A stretch of 64,000 nucleotides of DNA from Chrysogorgia sp. JL179-B06 (GCA_035772405.1 JAYKKM010000226.1:868001-932000), one strand, 5' to 3'; positions 1 through 11,751 are shown, numbered from the stretch's first letter. The notes: generated by a model from the sequence alone, not told the origin. Translations and numbers: made by a program.

Positions 1-261
1 TCTCTAAAACTAAAAAGATTAGAAGAAAACTAAAACACATTCTCATGTTGTGGGAGTGGAGTGCATGTACTAATAAAATAACAACTAATAAAATAACAAC
101 TAATAAAAACTCTACTTTCTAAAGTTTTGGTGCTGATCGGGAAGAGAATGCTCGATCACCATAGGTGGTGGATTTAACAGATGTAGTGGTCAAATAGAAA
201 CATTTAGAGGATCACAATATCCATGAAGCAGAATATTTCTCAATAAGCAATCATGTAAGAT

Positions 262-2640
262 CTAATAGGTATTAAGAAGAATCTTGAAATTAATCCTTTC
301 CTCAATCAGAAGCCAGTGTAGGTCCATTAGAATCGGTGTCATCTGATATGAGCGTCTCGATCCAGTTATAAGTCGTGTTGCAGTGTTCTGGATCCTGTGA
401 ACAGGGACGTAGCGACCGGGGGGTGTGGGGGGTGTAACACCCCCCCCCCAATAATTGTTTGTGTGTAATTTCAGGTAAATTTCTGGGTGATTTAGGCTGA
501 TATTCAGGTAAATTATAAGCCTGTTGACAGGCAAACGTGGAATTTAAAAGCGAACGCAAGCTAAGAATACTAAATTTTTGTTGCATTTCCGGGCTTTCTG
601 AGGGTCTAAATACTCAAAATTTTCTCAGCATCTCGGGAGAGCATTCCCCAGACCCCCCTACTACAAGGGAATAGGAAGCTGGTCAGGAGTATCTTATTGA
701 ATTAAAATAGAAATTTAGCAAAATATGTAAATTTGAAAGCAGAATTATTTGAAATCGTATATTAATCAAATGTCTCTGAAATGGCCAAATGAAAGAGGTA
801 TAGCAATGTCTGTGAAATGGCGTAATGAAAGAGGTAGAGAAGACTCTGAAAAGGCCGTTTCCGGCGATCTAGGGACTCCAAATTTTCCCGCTCGGCGCCA
901 ACCACGGTGGCGCCTCGCAGTAATTACTAACCTAATCAAATCTGTCCGCCCCCCAAACTTTACCAAGCCTCCTACGCCCCTGCCTAGTAGATTTAGCCAT
1001 GTATTCCATTGTGCAAATGCATTTTCTCAAAAGAAACACCAGCTACTTGAATGTATTCATGAACAAAACACACTAAATTTCAAACACTGCTTTCAGGTAA
1101 TGTATGATGTAAAAATCAGGTAACTTGGAAGGACACCCCCCCCCCCCCCCCAACGACAAGGTCTTCGCTACGTCCCTGCCTGTGAAGCTTATCTTTTTTA
1201 TCATTTAGATATAATGTACCATATAGAAGGCTATTACATATACTGTAGTCTAATTATGAAATTGCAAGACAATTTAAAAACATCTAAAAGTCCATCATCT
1301 GGAAATGCGTCATCCAAATTTGTCCAATTGTCCTTCTGGCAAGAGTAGCTTTCTTACAAGTTTCATTGACATGATTATTATAAGACAAATTCTTAGCCTT
1401 CTCCTTAACTTCTATTCAGGTGTCTCCAGCACGATAGTAATATCCAGTTGTGTTGGCTGCTTTTGTGAACTGTGAAGTGAAATGTAGGACTTCTGTCTTT
1501 CCAGGATTACTCAGAAGCATATTCTTGGTGTTCCAAAGGAATACATATTCTACGCATTTCCGAAGAGTGTGAAGTGTATAGGTGGAATGCTCAGGGTTCG
1601 TGACAGTGATATAGATTTGGGTGTCGTCCGCGTAGAACATGCAGTTCTGGTTGTGATCATGTACAACTTGAAGACGTGCAATATAGAGGATAAATAATAA
1701 ACAGCCCTATACGGGACACTGATATTCAAGGCACCTTGGTGAAGATGTAAATTGTCACCTATAGTTACTCTTTGAGACCAACCATGTAGGTATAGGATGT
1801 AAATCTCTGAAGAACTGTACCAGTATAGTATATGGAATATGTCAAACGCTGTCAGATGTCAAAAACGCTGCAGATAGATCTAATTAAGAGTACCAAAACC
1901 ACTTCTTCATAACGGTCGAAGGTAATCAAAATGTCATTAGTTACCCTTAATAAAGCCGTTTCTGTCGAGTGATTCTGCCTGTAGAATGCAGACTGAAGAC
2001 AAGGAAACAGTATTGATGTAAATGGTAATATATGTCTGACGTGCAGCAGACTTCTCAGATACTTTAGTCAGGAAAGGAATGTTAGCACAACAGGCCTATT
2101 ACTTACAATGTATATGAATGGGTCATTGTTAAAATTCTCAAACTCACAAGGGAGAACTCTATGCTCCGTAGTATATGTCTGATAGAGGAGTTCACTGAAA
2201 TTCATTGAAATCTTCAACACGTTTTCCAATAGAAATTGAATCATAAGTAGGCAGAACCATTTAATGTTAAATTCAGTCAATCGATTAATCGAAATAACTG
2301 ATTGCGATATTCAATTTTGGATTTGTAATAGATCCTTTTGGAAGATTCAAGAAGATTAGTTATACCCAGCACATTTTTCATCAAATTGTTGCTTATCTAC
2401 TGTAAGCCCAGATTTCCTAAATTTTCTATCCAACCTCCGTTTTTCACGTTTGGATTGGCGAAGTTCTTCATTGTATACCATGGAGCGCGTGTGGACGATG
2501 TTTTATCCTTCTTGTTTGAATAGCTTCACGGTATCATAAATTCCCTTGAAGATGTCGTTATATTTAGTAACCAATTCATCTGTGTCAGCCGCTTCAGGAA
2601 AATCAAATGTTGAGAGCGATTGACTTATGCCATTCTTTCG
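262..2640 (-). pseudogene. Degraded L2/CR1-like non-LTR retrotransposon, endonuclease linker and RT, split by a hAT MITE
   Basis: Minus-strand reading in shifting frames recovers ordered pieces of a non-LTR ORF2. At 2,340-2,620 is the linker after the endonuclease (VYNEELRQSKREKRRLDRKF). At 2,068-2,130 is the start of reverse transcriptase (SNRPVV, TKVSEKSAARQ). At 1,880-1,990 is HSTETALLRVTNDI followed by the first catalytic region (DLSAAFD-like). At about 1,760 is SQRVTIGD, at 1,620-1,640 the catalytic box MFYADDTQIYI, and at 262-393 the C-terminal part (RIQNTATRLITG, LHWLLIEERINFKIL). Stops and frameshifts between the pieces make it a pseudogene. An unrelated element occupies 402-1,178, and the RT reading resumes on either side of it. 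The family call rests on the typical wording of these motifs; L2 versus CR1 is not resolved. Confidence 0.85.
402..1178. mobile_element. hAT-type non-autonomous MITE, 777 bp, with 8-bp target site duplication
   Basis: The element starts CAGGGACGTAGCGA and ends with the inverse TCGCTACGTCCCTG, a 14-bp terminal inverted repeat. It is flanked on both sides by the same 8 bases, CCTGTGAA (394-401 and 1,179-1,186). The 8-bp duplication and the CAGGG terminus fit the hAT superfamily. Runs of C/G lie just inside each end. No transposase is encoded; the small ORFs inside show no recognisable domain. It is inserted in the RT-coding part of the surrounding retrotransposon, so it is younger than that copy. 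Confidence 0.9.
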
Positions 2641-2809
2641 TTTAGCAGAATTAATAAAACATGCAAATTTATATACAAATATTTCAAAAAGCTAATAATT
2701 CGGGATTTCCCCATTCCTTATTTCGGCAGCAGAAAATGTAATATGTAGTTCTGATAGCTATAGTCGTCATTTTCCTTACGCAGTACATTTGGTGCTTGTT
2801 ATCAAGACC

Positions 2810-2837
2810 AATAATAATAATAATAATAATAATAATG

Positions 2838-2870
<33 letters not shown>

Positions 2871-2942
2871 CAGCAACAACAACGACGACGACGACAACGA
2901 CAACAACAACAATAATAACGACAATAATAATAATAATAACGA
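2810..2942. repeat. Compound AAT/ACA/ACG trinucleotide microsatellite
   Basis: About 130 bases of AAT units pass into ACA, then ACG/ACA, then AAT units. Both strands are open in several frames only because the unit is three bases long, which yields poly-Asn/Thr or poly-Val/Leu translations that are not genes. The roughly 300 bases that follow (2,943-3,242) are AT-rich and hold nothing I recognise. Confidence 0.95.
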
Positions 2943-3242
2943 CTTTAATACAGTTCATCCACAAAGTGGCTCTTCACCTGTACATAATTAGTGGTATCAA
3001 TTATTTCAAATAAACTAACACTAAGTTATACCTAAAATCCAAATACGGTGGTTATTGATTAGTAATGCTTATAGATATTGTATTATATCTAAGATCTAAT
3101 TACGTTAGTAAACTACATATTTACAAGATATGTTATGAATAACTATATAGAAATGTTAGTAGTTTGTAACAAAACAGTCATATAATAACGGTCTAATTAA
3201 TGCTAATGAAGCGAGAAATCAATAACTTGTTACAAAAGATCT

Positions 3243-5315
3243 TTAACTGATTTGCATAAGAATCCATAAATCATAATCCTTTATGTTTCTTACATCAGGA
3301 GGTAGACTATTGAAGACAGAGGCAGCAGTGTCTTGGAAAGTACCAGTTTCTTTTGGAACTTTTATTATTGGAGCTATCGATGATCTTAAGTTGTAGGATT
3401 GAAGGCTAAGTTTAAGATACTCAGGGAAATTGGTGTCGTATAGAGCTTTAAATGTCATTTGCAGAATAACCATTTTCCGTTTCTGGATTACATTTAACCA
3501 TTTCAGGGCACTAAGGTCGGTTTCCGTAGCATATTTCCTAAGGACAAAATCAGCACATGCGTTCTGAACTCGCTGGAGGCGTTTCAGCTGATAAGCTGGC
3601 AATGGATGGAAAACTACACAAGCATAGTTAAGTATTGAAAGAACCAGGCTCTCAGTTAGTTGTTTACTGACGTGAAATGGAGTCAGATGTTTCAGCTTTC
3701 TCAATACGACTAATGTTCCATAGCATGATGCAAGAGTTTTGGTAATATGTTGATTCCATGTCATGTGCTCATCAACACGTTCCATCACCACGCTCATCAC
3801 CACGTACATCTGTATTCAAACTGTGGGTCCGAGACATCTGTTTTGTTGATAGTAACATCCACTTGGTCTTCGAGGCATTAAGCGGTAAGTTAGAAACGGA
3901 GGAATAATTCTCTAAACGAGATATAGCACAATTCAACTCAGCGATACAATCATCCAAGTCGCAGACCCTAGAATGAAGATAGAACGTTGTGTCGTCTGTA
4001 TATTGAAAGCAAGAACATTGAAGGTTTTCTTGCAGGTCAGGCACATATACAGTAGGTTGAAGATTAGAGGACCCAATATAGAACCTTGTGGGACTCCAAA
4101 TTTCACAACAGCAACGTCGGACGTTTTTGTGTCTATTTGAACGAACTCATGTCGCCGGTCACAGAGATAGTTCAGCATCCATAATAAGAAGCTATTGGAA
4201 AAGCCCATCAAATGCATTTTGGTCAAAACAGATTTAAATCTAACTGTGTCGAATGCCTTTGAATAATCTGCAAGAACCATCATCGTCACCTCACCTTTTT
4301 TCATTGCGCGTATGAGCTGGTCACGGATGCCTATAAGGATGGTGATGGTATAGAGTGACCCTTCCTAAAGCCCGAGATACTCGATAGCAACAGAGACTGT
4401 TCGTCAACATAGGAGACGAGTTGCCTGAGCACAAGTCTCTCAAATACTTTAGAAAGTGCAGGGAGTATTGACACTGGACGATAGTCGGTTTCGCTTTTAG
4501 GGTGATCCACTTTGAGGATAGGTGAAATACGCGCTGTTTTCCAGATGCGAGGAAACTGTGACGTGGAAATACACACGTTAATGATGTGTGTAAGAGGACC
4601 CATGAGGAGGTCGCCGACATATTTGACATACTTCACAGGAATTTGATCGATACCAGTGGAGCAGTCTGATCGAAGTAGGTTTAGCTCTTTAAGTACTTCT
4701 CCACTAGAAACACTGCAAAGTTTCAAAGGATGTCCAGCAGGTTCGGAAAATGTGTTAACCAGATCAACTAGATTAGTTGTCTCGTCTGGCACAGTACCCA
4801 AGTTTCTCTCCGCTGTCGAGATGAAATGTCGATTTAACTGATCCGGGTCGGCACGAATAGGCCTAGGGTTAGGGTTGAGCACACGATGGATAACCCTCCA
4901 CACCTCCTTAAGACGCTTTGACGAGAGAGCCTTCGTAAGAAAGACTCGTTTGTCACTACCAATCACTTTATACCAATCACTTTGATTTTATTCCGTACAG
5001 TTCTAAAAGCAGTCCATGCATCATGATTGTTACTGCAGGTGTGAGCTTCTACCCTTATTTGTCCCTCTTTACTTGTAGCATACGTATTTCGATCGAGGCC
5101 ATGGAGCTGGTGGACGGGTCACTTTTCTTAGTGGCACGTGTCGATCTAAACAGTCAGTGATAAGAGAATTTAACATGTCCACCATATCGTCGGGCGACAC
5201 AACACCATAGATGACATCCAGAACACACTTTCATCAAACTGTTTCTCATTACGGATGTATTTGTAACGAGGTGCATATCTTACCACTCGCACATTGATTA
5301 TTGCATAAATTGCGT
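3243..5315 (-). pseudogene. Second degraded non-LTR retrotransposon (endonuclease C-terminus to RT C-terminus)
   Basis: Read on the minus strand. Near 5,300 is the endonuclease signature SDHDAIYAII. A linker with VPLRKVTRPPAPW lies near 5,110-5,170 and AWTAFRTVRNKIK near 5,000. Reverse transcriptase follows: DQIPVKYVK and ISPILKVDHPKSETDYRPVS (4,400-4,640), ADYSKAFDT (4,260), GVPQGSILGPLIFN (4,090), and YTDDTTFYLHS in place of the usual FADD/YADD box (near 3,990). The C-terminal thumb/connection region is at 3,243-3,809 (RVQNACADFVLRKYATETDLS). At least three frame changes separate the pieces. The ADYSKAFDT and LGPLIFN wording is commoner in Jockey/CR1-type elements than in L2, so this is a different family from the first copy. 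The 5' side is cut off at about 5,315. Confidence 0.88.
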
Positions 5316-5398
5316 CATGATCACTTATAGAAGAGGTTGGAAGCAATTAACAATGATAGTTGGTCAAATGTCGAAGTCATACATTGGGCATTTGGGTG

Positions 5399-5852
5399 TT
5401 AACTCTTTCATTACGGCTGAAAAACATCAAAAATTGAACGACCACGTTGTTCTATTGATATCTCTTGAAATAACCATAACTGTTGCGAAAGCTATACATT
5501 TTCTGGAAGCCCAATAAACCGGCTTTTACTTGTTCTTTTAAATTTCCCGAACAAAACACATTATGTTAATATAAATTAGCATTAATTATCATAAATCAGG
5601 TTGAAAAATTTACATTTTTCCAGAAAAGGCCATCTTGCACGCCCGCATAGCATCTTGAAAACTCAAAATGCCACCAATCGCAGAGTTGTTTATGAAATCA
5701 AATCAAACTTGGCGTGTGCGTGGATTTCATGTTCCTGGCGCTTGTCGAATTTCAATTTTTAATCTTGCGTTACCGTGTGCCGTGTTTTTCGATTGACGAC
5801 TTTGCGGGTCATCAACGACCCATTTTAACTGCGCCCGTAGGGAAAGAGTTAA
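5399..5852 (+). mobile_element. TTAA-bounded MITE, copy 1 (454 bp)
   Basis: The element runs from TTAACTCTTTCATTACGG to its inverse CCGTAGGGAAAGAGTTAA, giving short terminal inverted repeats with TTAA at both outer ends as expected for piggyBac-type insertion. It has no coding capacity. It differs from the copy at 6,330-6,783 by one base that I could find (A versus G in the TTTC[A/G]TGTTCC stretch). The flanking sequences of the two copies differ, which indicates two insertions and not one duplicated block. The superfamily call rests on the TTAA ends only. Confidence 0.8.
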
Positions 5853-6329
5853 TATAGAATGGCCGATATTTTTTCGCATCGATCAATTTTATATTTTCGC
5901 CTGAATTTTTCATCATCGTTGTAAGTCGGCGAAAAAACACACATATCAAATTTTAAGCCAATTTGGTGAATTATTTCTTACATTTCTAAACACGGTGAAT
6001 TTTGGCCTTTTTGACCCACATGCACAGAACCTATTGTGTTTGTAGTGTATAGATAGCTTGCGTATATATTTAAAACTATGAGCTCCCGTGCGGGTGGACC
6101 GGTGCGGGTGGGATCTCTGCAGAGACTCTGCTTCGGGTAACCCTTACATAATTCCTCTCAATGAGGGGGGTAGGGGGGAGCAGAGAAGTGGGTTCATTTT
6201 TGGTCACTGACCATTTTTTTGCTTTGTTAAACTGTATTTACATTGATTATTTTCAATTCAACATATAATAAACTGCTTTTCCTTTCACGCTTTTTCTTCG
6301 ATTATTTTCAATTTACCTATTATTGCTTA
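5853..6329. other. Spacer between the twin MITEs, no gene seen
   Basis: This is AT-rich sequence with a short G-rich patch near 6,080-6,180 (gcgggtgg repeated twice, then a ggggggtaggggggag run). I see no coding signal and no terminal repeats. Confidence 0.6.
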
Positions 6330-6783
6330 TTAACTCTTTCATTACGGCTGAAAAACATCAAAAATTGAACGACCACGTTGTTCTATTGATATCTCTTGAA
6401 ATAACCATAACTGTTGCGAAAGCTATACATTTTCTGGAAGCCCAATAAACCGGCTTTTACTTGTTCTTTTAAATTTCCCGAACAAAACACATTATGTTAA
6501 TATAAATTAGCATTAATTATCATAAATCAGGTTGAAAAATTTACATTTTTCCAGAAAAGGCCATCTTGCACGCCCGCATAGCATCTTGAAAACTCAAAAT
6601 GCCACCAATCGCAGAGTTGTTTATGAAATCAAATCAAACTTGGCGTGTGCGTGGATTTCGTGTTCCTGGCGCTTGTCGAATTTCAATTTTTAATCTTGCG
6701 TTACCGTGTGCCGTGTTTTTCGATTGACGACTTTGCGGGTCATCAACGACCCATTTTAACTGCGCCCGTAGGGAAAGAGTTAA
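6330..6783 (+). mobile_element. TTAA-bounded MITE, copy 2 (454 bp)
   Basis: This has the same length, orientation and termini as the copy at 5,399, with a single base difference seen. A diverged inverted copy sits at 41,785-42,243 in an intron of the Fat-type gene, so the family is dispersed. The near identity of the two neighbouring copies suggests recent activity or gene conversion. Confidence 0.8.
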
Positions 6784-6986
6784 GATGGATCATCGATATG
6801 TGGGAGGGGTTAGCTTTCAAAGCTTGATCGTGGACGCACAAGACAGAAGCCGTAGAAGTAACATCAAGGTTTCGCTAGACTCGTCCAGAGAATTCAAGTC
6901 CTTGACATTCATAAAGGGTAACTGCAAAAAGGCACAGCTCGGACATATCCAAGAACCTGGATTGTTAGCCTTAATATTCTTAATGT

Positions 6987-7693
6987 TTAAAGTGCCTATA
7001 CAGCCCTTTCGTTTTTCAGTTATCTGTATAGAGGATCAAAAAATAGCTGATAAGTTATTTTACGGTTTTTAATTCGGACTTTTCGTTTAGAAGATATTTT
7101 GCATCCAAATTAAGAAATGTAAGCAAATTCCGATTAAAAACCGAAAACGTATTTCTGCCAATTCTGGAGTCTGGAAACTAGATTGTGACGTCATTTAAGA
7201 GATGAGTCCAGGATCTTCCCAGCTTCGTAGACAAACGAGTTCGATTCCCAGATTATACTATAAAATTTATCGTTTATGTTGAACTATTCAATCATGCCAC
7301 GCAGTGTATGGATGTTCTAATGAAGCGAATTTTAAAGAAAAATATCTGTCCATCGTATTCTTTACTTGAACGATACTTTACTTGCACGATTCCTTACTTG
7401 AACGATACGCGGACAGTAAATATGAATATCACATAGAGATCTTGCAGTGTGTTTAATACAGTGTTTACAAGTTCCCCAAGGCAAAACACACATTCGTCTC
7501 TTAAATGACGTCACAGTGTGGCTCGTTCCAGGCCTTTCTAATTTGCGGCTTTTTTATATAAATAGCAATGTATAAAGAGTGATATCTTCCAAACGAAAAG
7601 TCCAAATAAAAACCTGTAAATTAACTTATCAGCTACTTTTTCATCCTCTATACAGATAACTAAAAAAACGAAAGGGCTGTATAGGCACTTTAA
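6987..7693. mobile_element. Second TTAA-bounded MITE family with long inverted arms (~700 bp)
   Basis: TTAA lies at 6,987-6,990 and 7,690-7,693. Just inside, AGTGCCTATACAGCCCTTTC reads in from the left and its inverse GAAAGGGCTGTATAGGCACT reads out at the right. The similarity continues through about 150 bp of each arm (left 6,991-7,150, right 7,540-7,689), with small differences. The loop has no ORF of note. It is unrelated in sequence to the 454-bp TTAA family. Confidence 0.75.
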
Positions 7694-7878
7694 GGAGTCA
7701 AAGCCGACACATCGAATATATGTATTAATTCATAACATATTTCACATTCCAAACGCTTGTAATTTCGTTGCACTAGTTTTTCACAACTTGGACATCTACT
7801 TGCCGCCGGTTTTGTTTGTTTTGTTTTTAACTGAGATAAACTAACAACGGGACGGTTGAGGATGTATGTCTCCAGCAA
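7694..7878 (-). pseudogene. Fragment of a retrotransposon PHD-like zinc finger
   Basis: The minus-strand reading contains CPSCEKLVQRNYKRLECEIC followed by ELIHI, a C-x2-C ... C-x2-C ... H spacing like the PHD finger found near the 5' end of many L2/CR1 ORF2 proteins. It ends abruptly at the TTAA of the neighbouring MITE, which apparently interrupted it. There is no complete domain or start. It could be a piece of a host PHD gene instead, but the setting among retroelement debris favours a transposon. Confidence 0.5.
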
Positions 7879-8399
7879 TCAATAACAACTGGAAAGTCGC
7901 CACACCGTTCGGGTAATACAGTATTCGTAGCTTCGCGCGTTTAGTTTTTGGTCCGCGATTTTTGCCGACAGAGTTTAGAAGACGACTCATATCGAAGCGT
8001 GAGTCACCGCATAATACTCTAGCTCTTTTTCCATTGAAGAATCACCATAAAGTATAGCAAATTTGCAGAGACCGTTCCATTGAATTGTGTTTGCCAATAA
8101 TCCTGGCCACATCAATTGTAAACAAAAATCTTGAACATTGCGAAATTCATTAACAAGATCCGTTCGGAGAAACATCGAAGTTCGTATGCAAATTTCATCG
8201 GCTTGGTTAAAGCCAAGTACCTTTAAATCAAATTCCATATTCTTGACACAAGGAGACCATCTCTTACCCTTGAAACATAACCAGTGTGTGCTCCAGGATA
8301 ATAGTAAGCTCTCCTGTAGTTTTGGTATCCAACAGAGACGTTTAATAAGTCAAAAAGAAGTAAAATAACGGACATCAAAGATATACGTGTTGACTTCAT
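7879..8399. other. Unassigned sequence, possibly retroelement debris
   Basis: The open frames here show no family motif I recognise. It lies between the PHD-like fragment and a clear endonuclease fragment on the same strand, so it may be decayed non-LTR sequence. Confidence 0.4.
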
Positions 8400-9551
8400 C
8401 ATTAGCATATATATATAAGATACATCCCAGTACAGTACCTTAACATCTTGTATCAAGTTTTCGTTCCTTGTAATAATCAAGTTGAGGGTATATATGACCT
8501 CTGTGATGGGTAGTGCTTGATACATTCTGGATAAGGTTTGCAGATTCCAAGAAATCAACAAATCGTAGCGCATGATCAGTGTGACATATATCGTCTAAGT
8601 GCAAACAATCAAAAGATATTTGCAATCTTTATAGTTAATATCTCAATTAGCTGAGAGAAGTCACCAAAAAACAATTGGTATACAGTCAGTTTTTTTTTTT
8701 TTCGAAGGCGGCGGTCGATAAACTACCAAAGGATTTAAAGCTGGGACTAGAATATATCTCAACACTGAAGAACAGTGCTACTCCACCACCTCTGGTATGC
8801 TCTCTTGGGATTTGTACTACAGTGAAAACAGTGAAATCCCTAAGCGTATTTAGGATTTCAACAAGTGAACTGTATATTTAAAGTAATATTTGGCATTTCA
8901 CTCGATTAAAGCCTAGTCACGAGTGACTACGGCCTCGGCCTCCGTAGCTCAGTGGGCAGAGCCCTGCAGCCGGTAGGCCTTGATGTTGCATTTTCGCAAC
9001 TGGTCCCGGTTTGGTCTTAAAATGTATATATTTCAACACTCGAAATTTTCCTTCACCATAAATCCTTAGAACTGTTAGTATATTTACATTACTATAGTCA
9101 GCCATGTTTCTATAATAGCAAAAATATCCAGACGGTTCGATAAAACTATATCACATATACATGCACGTAAGACCAGATTTCTTCAGAATAGATTGGGCAT
9201 TCCACAGAGCAAATTTAACTTTAGCTGCTGTTAGCGATCAATGTATACAGGTATTAGATTTTGCAAATTCCGTGAATAATTAATTTTATGTCGGTTAGAT
9301 GTTATACGGTTGGGAATCGTTCTTCTTTCCTCAGTTGTTTCCTGACTTTCACTTTTTCCATTAAGCCTTCTTCCTCGGTATCTATAAACTCCATTATCTT
9401 TCAGGTGAAACAGAACGACATTATCCTGGCAGGTTGATTTTAAGAACTTTAAATCGAGTAATTTTCTTCGTTCAAAGACAATCCTAGCTACCATCACACA
9501 TAGAGGCCCTGGGTTAGGCGAGATGTCCATCTCCACTGTGAGGTCTTTCAC
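8400..9551 (-). pseudogene. Third non-LTR retrotransposon fragment: 2A-like motif and endonuclease pieces
   Basis: On the minus strand, 9,500-9,520 reads MDISPNPGP, the 2A-like/NPGP motif that precedes ORF2 in many L2/CR1 elements. Near 9,100-9,240 is KFALWNAQSI followed in another frame by RLDIFAII, the start of an AP-type endonuclease. After an intervening repeat, 8,440-8,625 reads FLESANLIQNVSSTTHHRGH, followed in a shifted frame by NLIITRNENLI. These match the middle of the same endonuclease (THHRGHTLDL-type motif). Frameshifts and the inserted SINE-like segment at about 8,895-9,066 mark it as dead. Confidence 0.75.
8895..9066 (+). repeat. SINE-like dispersed repeat with tRNA-like A box
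   Basis: The stretch GCCTCCGTAGCTCAGTGGGC near 8,938 has the form of a tRNA 5' half with a polymerase III A box (TAGCTCAGTGG). The expected B box after it is not convincing. The segment from about 8,962 to 9,066 recurs in inverted orientation at 17,583-17,690, so it is a dispersed repeat. It is not a tRNA gene, because the acceptor and anticodon arms do not close. Confidence 0.55.
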
Positions 9552-10380
9552 CGGCAGAAATATGCAGACAAAGCCATGTTTGTGCCATATTATTATCGGT
9601 CTCCTTGGGCGTTCAGTGAAGTTTCAATTGTTAAGTTTTCAACCAAACATATATGGTTGGAATGTACGAGTTCCATTTAAGGTTTCTGGAAAGGTTTCTG
9701 GTTATATTAACCATGCCTTGAACATCATTGATCAGTTACATATGACCAATAATATAGATAACAAACGAACAAAATGATTAGCACTATTAACATGACCTAA
9801 TCTATAGATGTGAATCCTGGCTACCATCATATACCAATAATAAATAATATACATTTTATATTTACCCTGCAAAGATGAATCAGCTAAAAACTAAAAAGTT
9901 TGAAGTTAAAAACTCATGTACAGATGCAAAGCTAAAAACTCATATGCACGATATTGTCCAAGGACAACAACAACAACTGGTGCCCATGGCAGCACTATAT
10001 AAGTATGGGGTTCAGAATACTGTAGGACTCCAAAACCTGGGGGTTTGACCAAAGACTCGGATGTAACTGTGTAACACCCTAACATAATAAATACATTTCA
10101 AGTGTTCAAGTAATGCTAATCTCCCTTGGTGCAAAGTCCTCAAAAACTGCAACATGAAGGATGTACTGTATGTACATGTATATGTATTGCGGGTTACATC
10201 ATGCGATGTCTTCTAACAAAAGTATTTCAATAAATGCTATTGCACCTATACCAAATATATACATGTCGAACATGAACATAAGACAAATCAGATAAACAAA
10301 GACAATTTTTTCAGACACTAAAAGTATCAAAACAAAGATAAAGGATTCTTATAATTATACAAATTATTAATATCCTTTAG
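9552..10380. other. Sequence upstream of the first visible SLC37-like exon
   Basis: There is no recognisable coding motif. It ends in a pyrimidine-rich acceptor (ATCCTTTAG) at 10,380, so at least the last part is probably intron of the SLC37-like gene. Confidence 0.5.
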
Positions 10381-11751
10381 GTATCATTTGGATATTGGGA
10401 ACATTTTTTGATGTTTGCAGTTCTACTTTTCCTAAATGGCACATTTCAAGCTACAGCATGGCCAAACTGTGTCAAATCTCTCAGTTCATGGTATTCTGAT
10501 GATCATCGTGCATCCATATTTGGTTTGTGGGGTACTTGCACCTTTGCTGGCGGTATTATTGGAACATCATTAGCAGTGTACTTACAGTCCATTTATTCAC
10601 CTGACTTGAAAATAGTTTTCATTGTTCCATCTTTGATTGTTTTTACTATTGGAGTTGTGGTCCTTTTGACAATGAAAATGCCAGCAGATCTAAACATTAT
10701 TATTCCTGGAAAGGAACCTAAAACAAGTGCTGCTGGAAATGTTATAGTGCTCAGCTTCTCTGAAGTTTGCCATTTGAAATTGGTTCCAGAATTATTAGTA
10801 ACAGTAATTTGTGTGAAACTTGTTCGATATTGTTTGTATATGTGGCTTCCTATGTATCTTCATGAAGCTCTTAAATATAGCAAAGCTCAAGCAGGAATGT
10901 TGTCAACAACTTTTGAAATTGGTGGAGTTTTTGGGTCCATATTAATTGGAGTTTTTATTAACAGGTTAGAGAACCAATTGATTCCTTTTTTGCTGGAACC
11001 ATTTTTTTACTTGCCTAATATGTCTTTATGTAGTATAATATGTCTTACATATGTATTACTACAAGTATATCTTGCCTAATATGTCTATATGTATAGTAAT
11101 TTGTTTGCTACTCATGCTTTAACGCAAAGTCAGAAAAATGTTTCCGAACCATTGAGCTTATTTGACTGTTGTGTTTTCTTTATAGATTCTTAAATGGTCG
11201 TGTTCTGTTTGGATGTTTTATTTTTGTTTTCTTCAGCGCTATTGCACTGGTTTTGTTTCAGTTCACTAGTACATGGGGTATTGCTTTTAACGTAAGCTTT
11301 ATGCTCATTGCTGGAGTATGTAATTGTGGACCGGACCCTCTTTTAACTGGCTCTATACCTGCAAAAATTGGAGAAAAACTAAATGCTCAAGCAGCAGTCT
11401 CAGGTGTTGTTAATGGTATGTTGACGTTGTATTCCTTTTTTAGTAGTCTATTTATCATTAACTGACCAAATTAAAGATCAGGGTGAATCCCTAAAAAATC
11501 ATTTGTCAAGTTAAATCATTTGGGGCAAATGTAGTATGAATAAACTTTGATGAAATTAACATATTAACGCTGTATATCTAATTGATATAGGTTTTGGTGG
11601 TGCAGGAGCCATTATCGAAGGTCCAGTTATTGGACTGATCGTGGATTACTATGGTTGGTCTGGTGCATTTACGTTCATGGTGGCTCTTTCTATTTTGGCT
11701 TCTGTCTCATTATTTAAAGCGTCATATATTAACACAGAAACAGAAACTTAG
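10381..11751 (+). CDS. SLC37-like sugar-phosphate/phosphate antiporter, last three exons
   Basis: Three exons join in phase: 10,381-10,964, 11,186-11,415 and 11,591-11,751 (TAG stop). The splice sites are TTTAG/, /GTTAGA, TATAG/, /GTATGT and TATAG/. Together they encode 324 residues of the C-terminal two thirds of a major-facilitator protein. Matching features are NGTFQATAWP, FGLWGTCTFAGGIIGTSLA, ICVKLVRYCLYMWLPMYL, FEIGGVFGSILIGVFIN and the final GFGGAGAIIEGPVIGLIVD. These fit the SLC37 family (ER glycerol- or glucose-6-phosphate/phosphate antiporters), with several hydrophobic helices. The N-terminal exons are not found upstream; they may lie before the window, in unrecognised sequence, or be lost. 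The particular SLC37 member is not assigned, and the substrate is inferred from the family only. Confidence 0.85.

Noticed and set aside
2776..3013. Open frames giving poly-Asn/Thr or poly-Val/Leu proteins on both strands
   Set aside because: They are translations of a trinucleotide microsatellite with no other coding signal.
8938..9012. tRNA gene
   Set aside because: The A box is good, but no closed cloverleaf or convincing B box is present; it recurs as part of a dispersed repeat.
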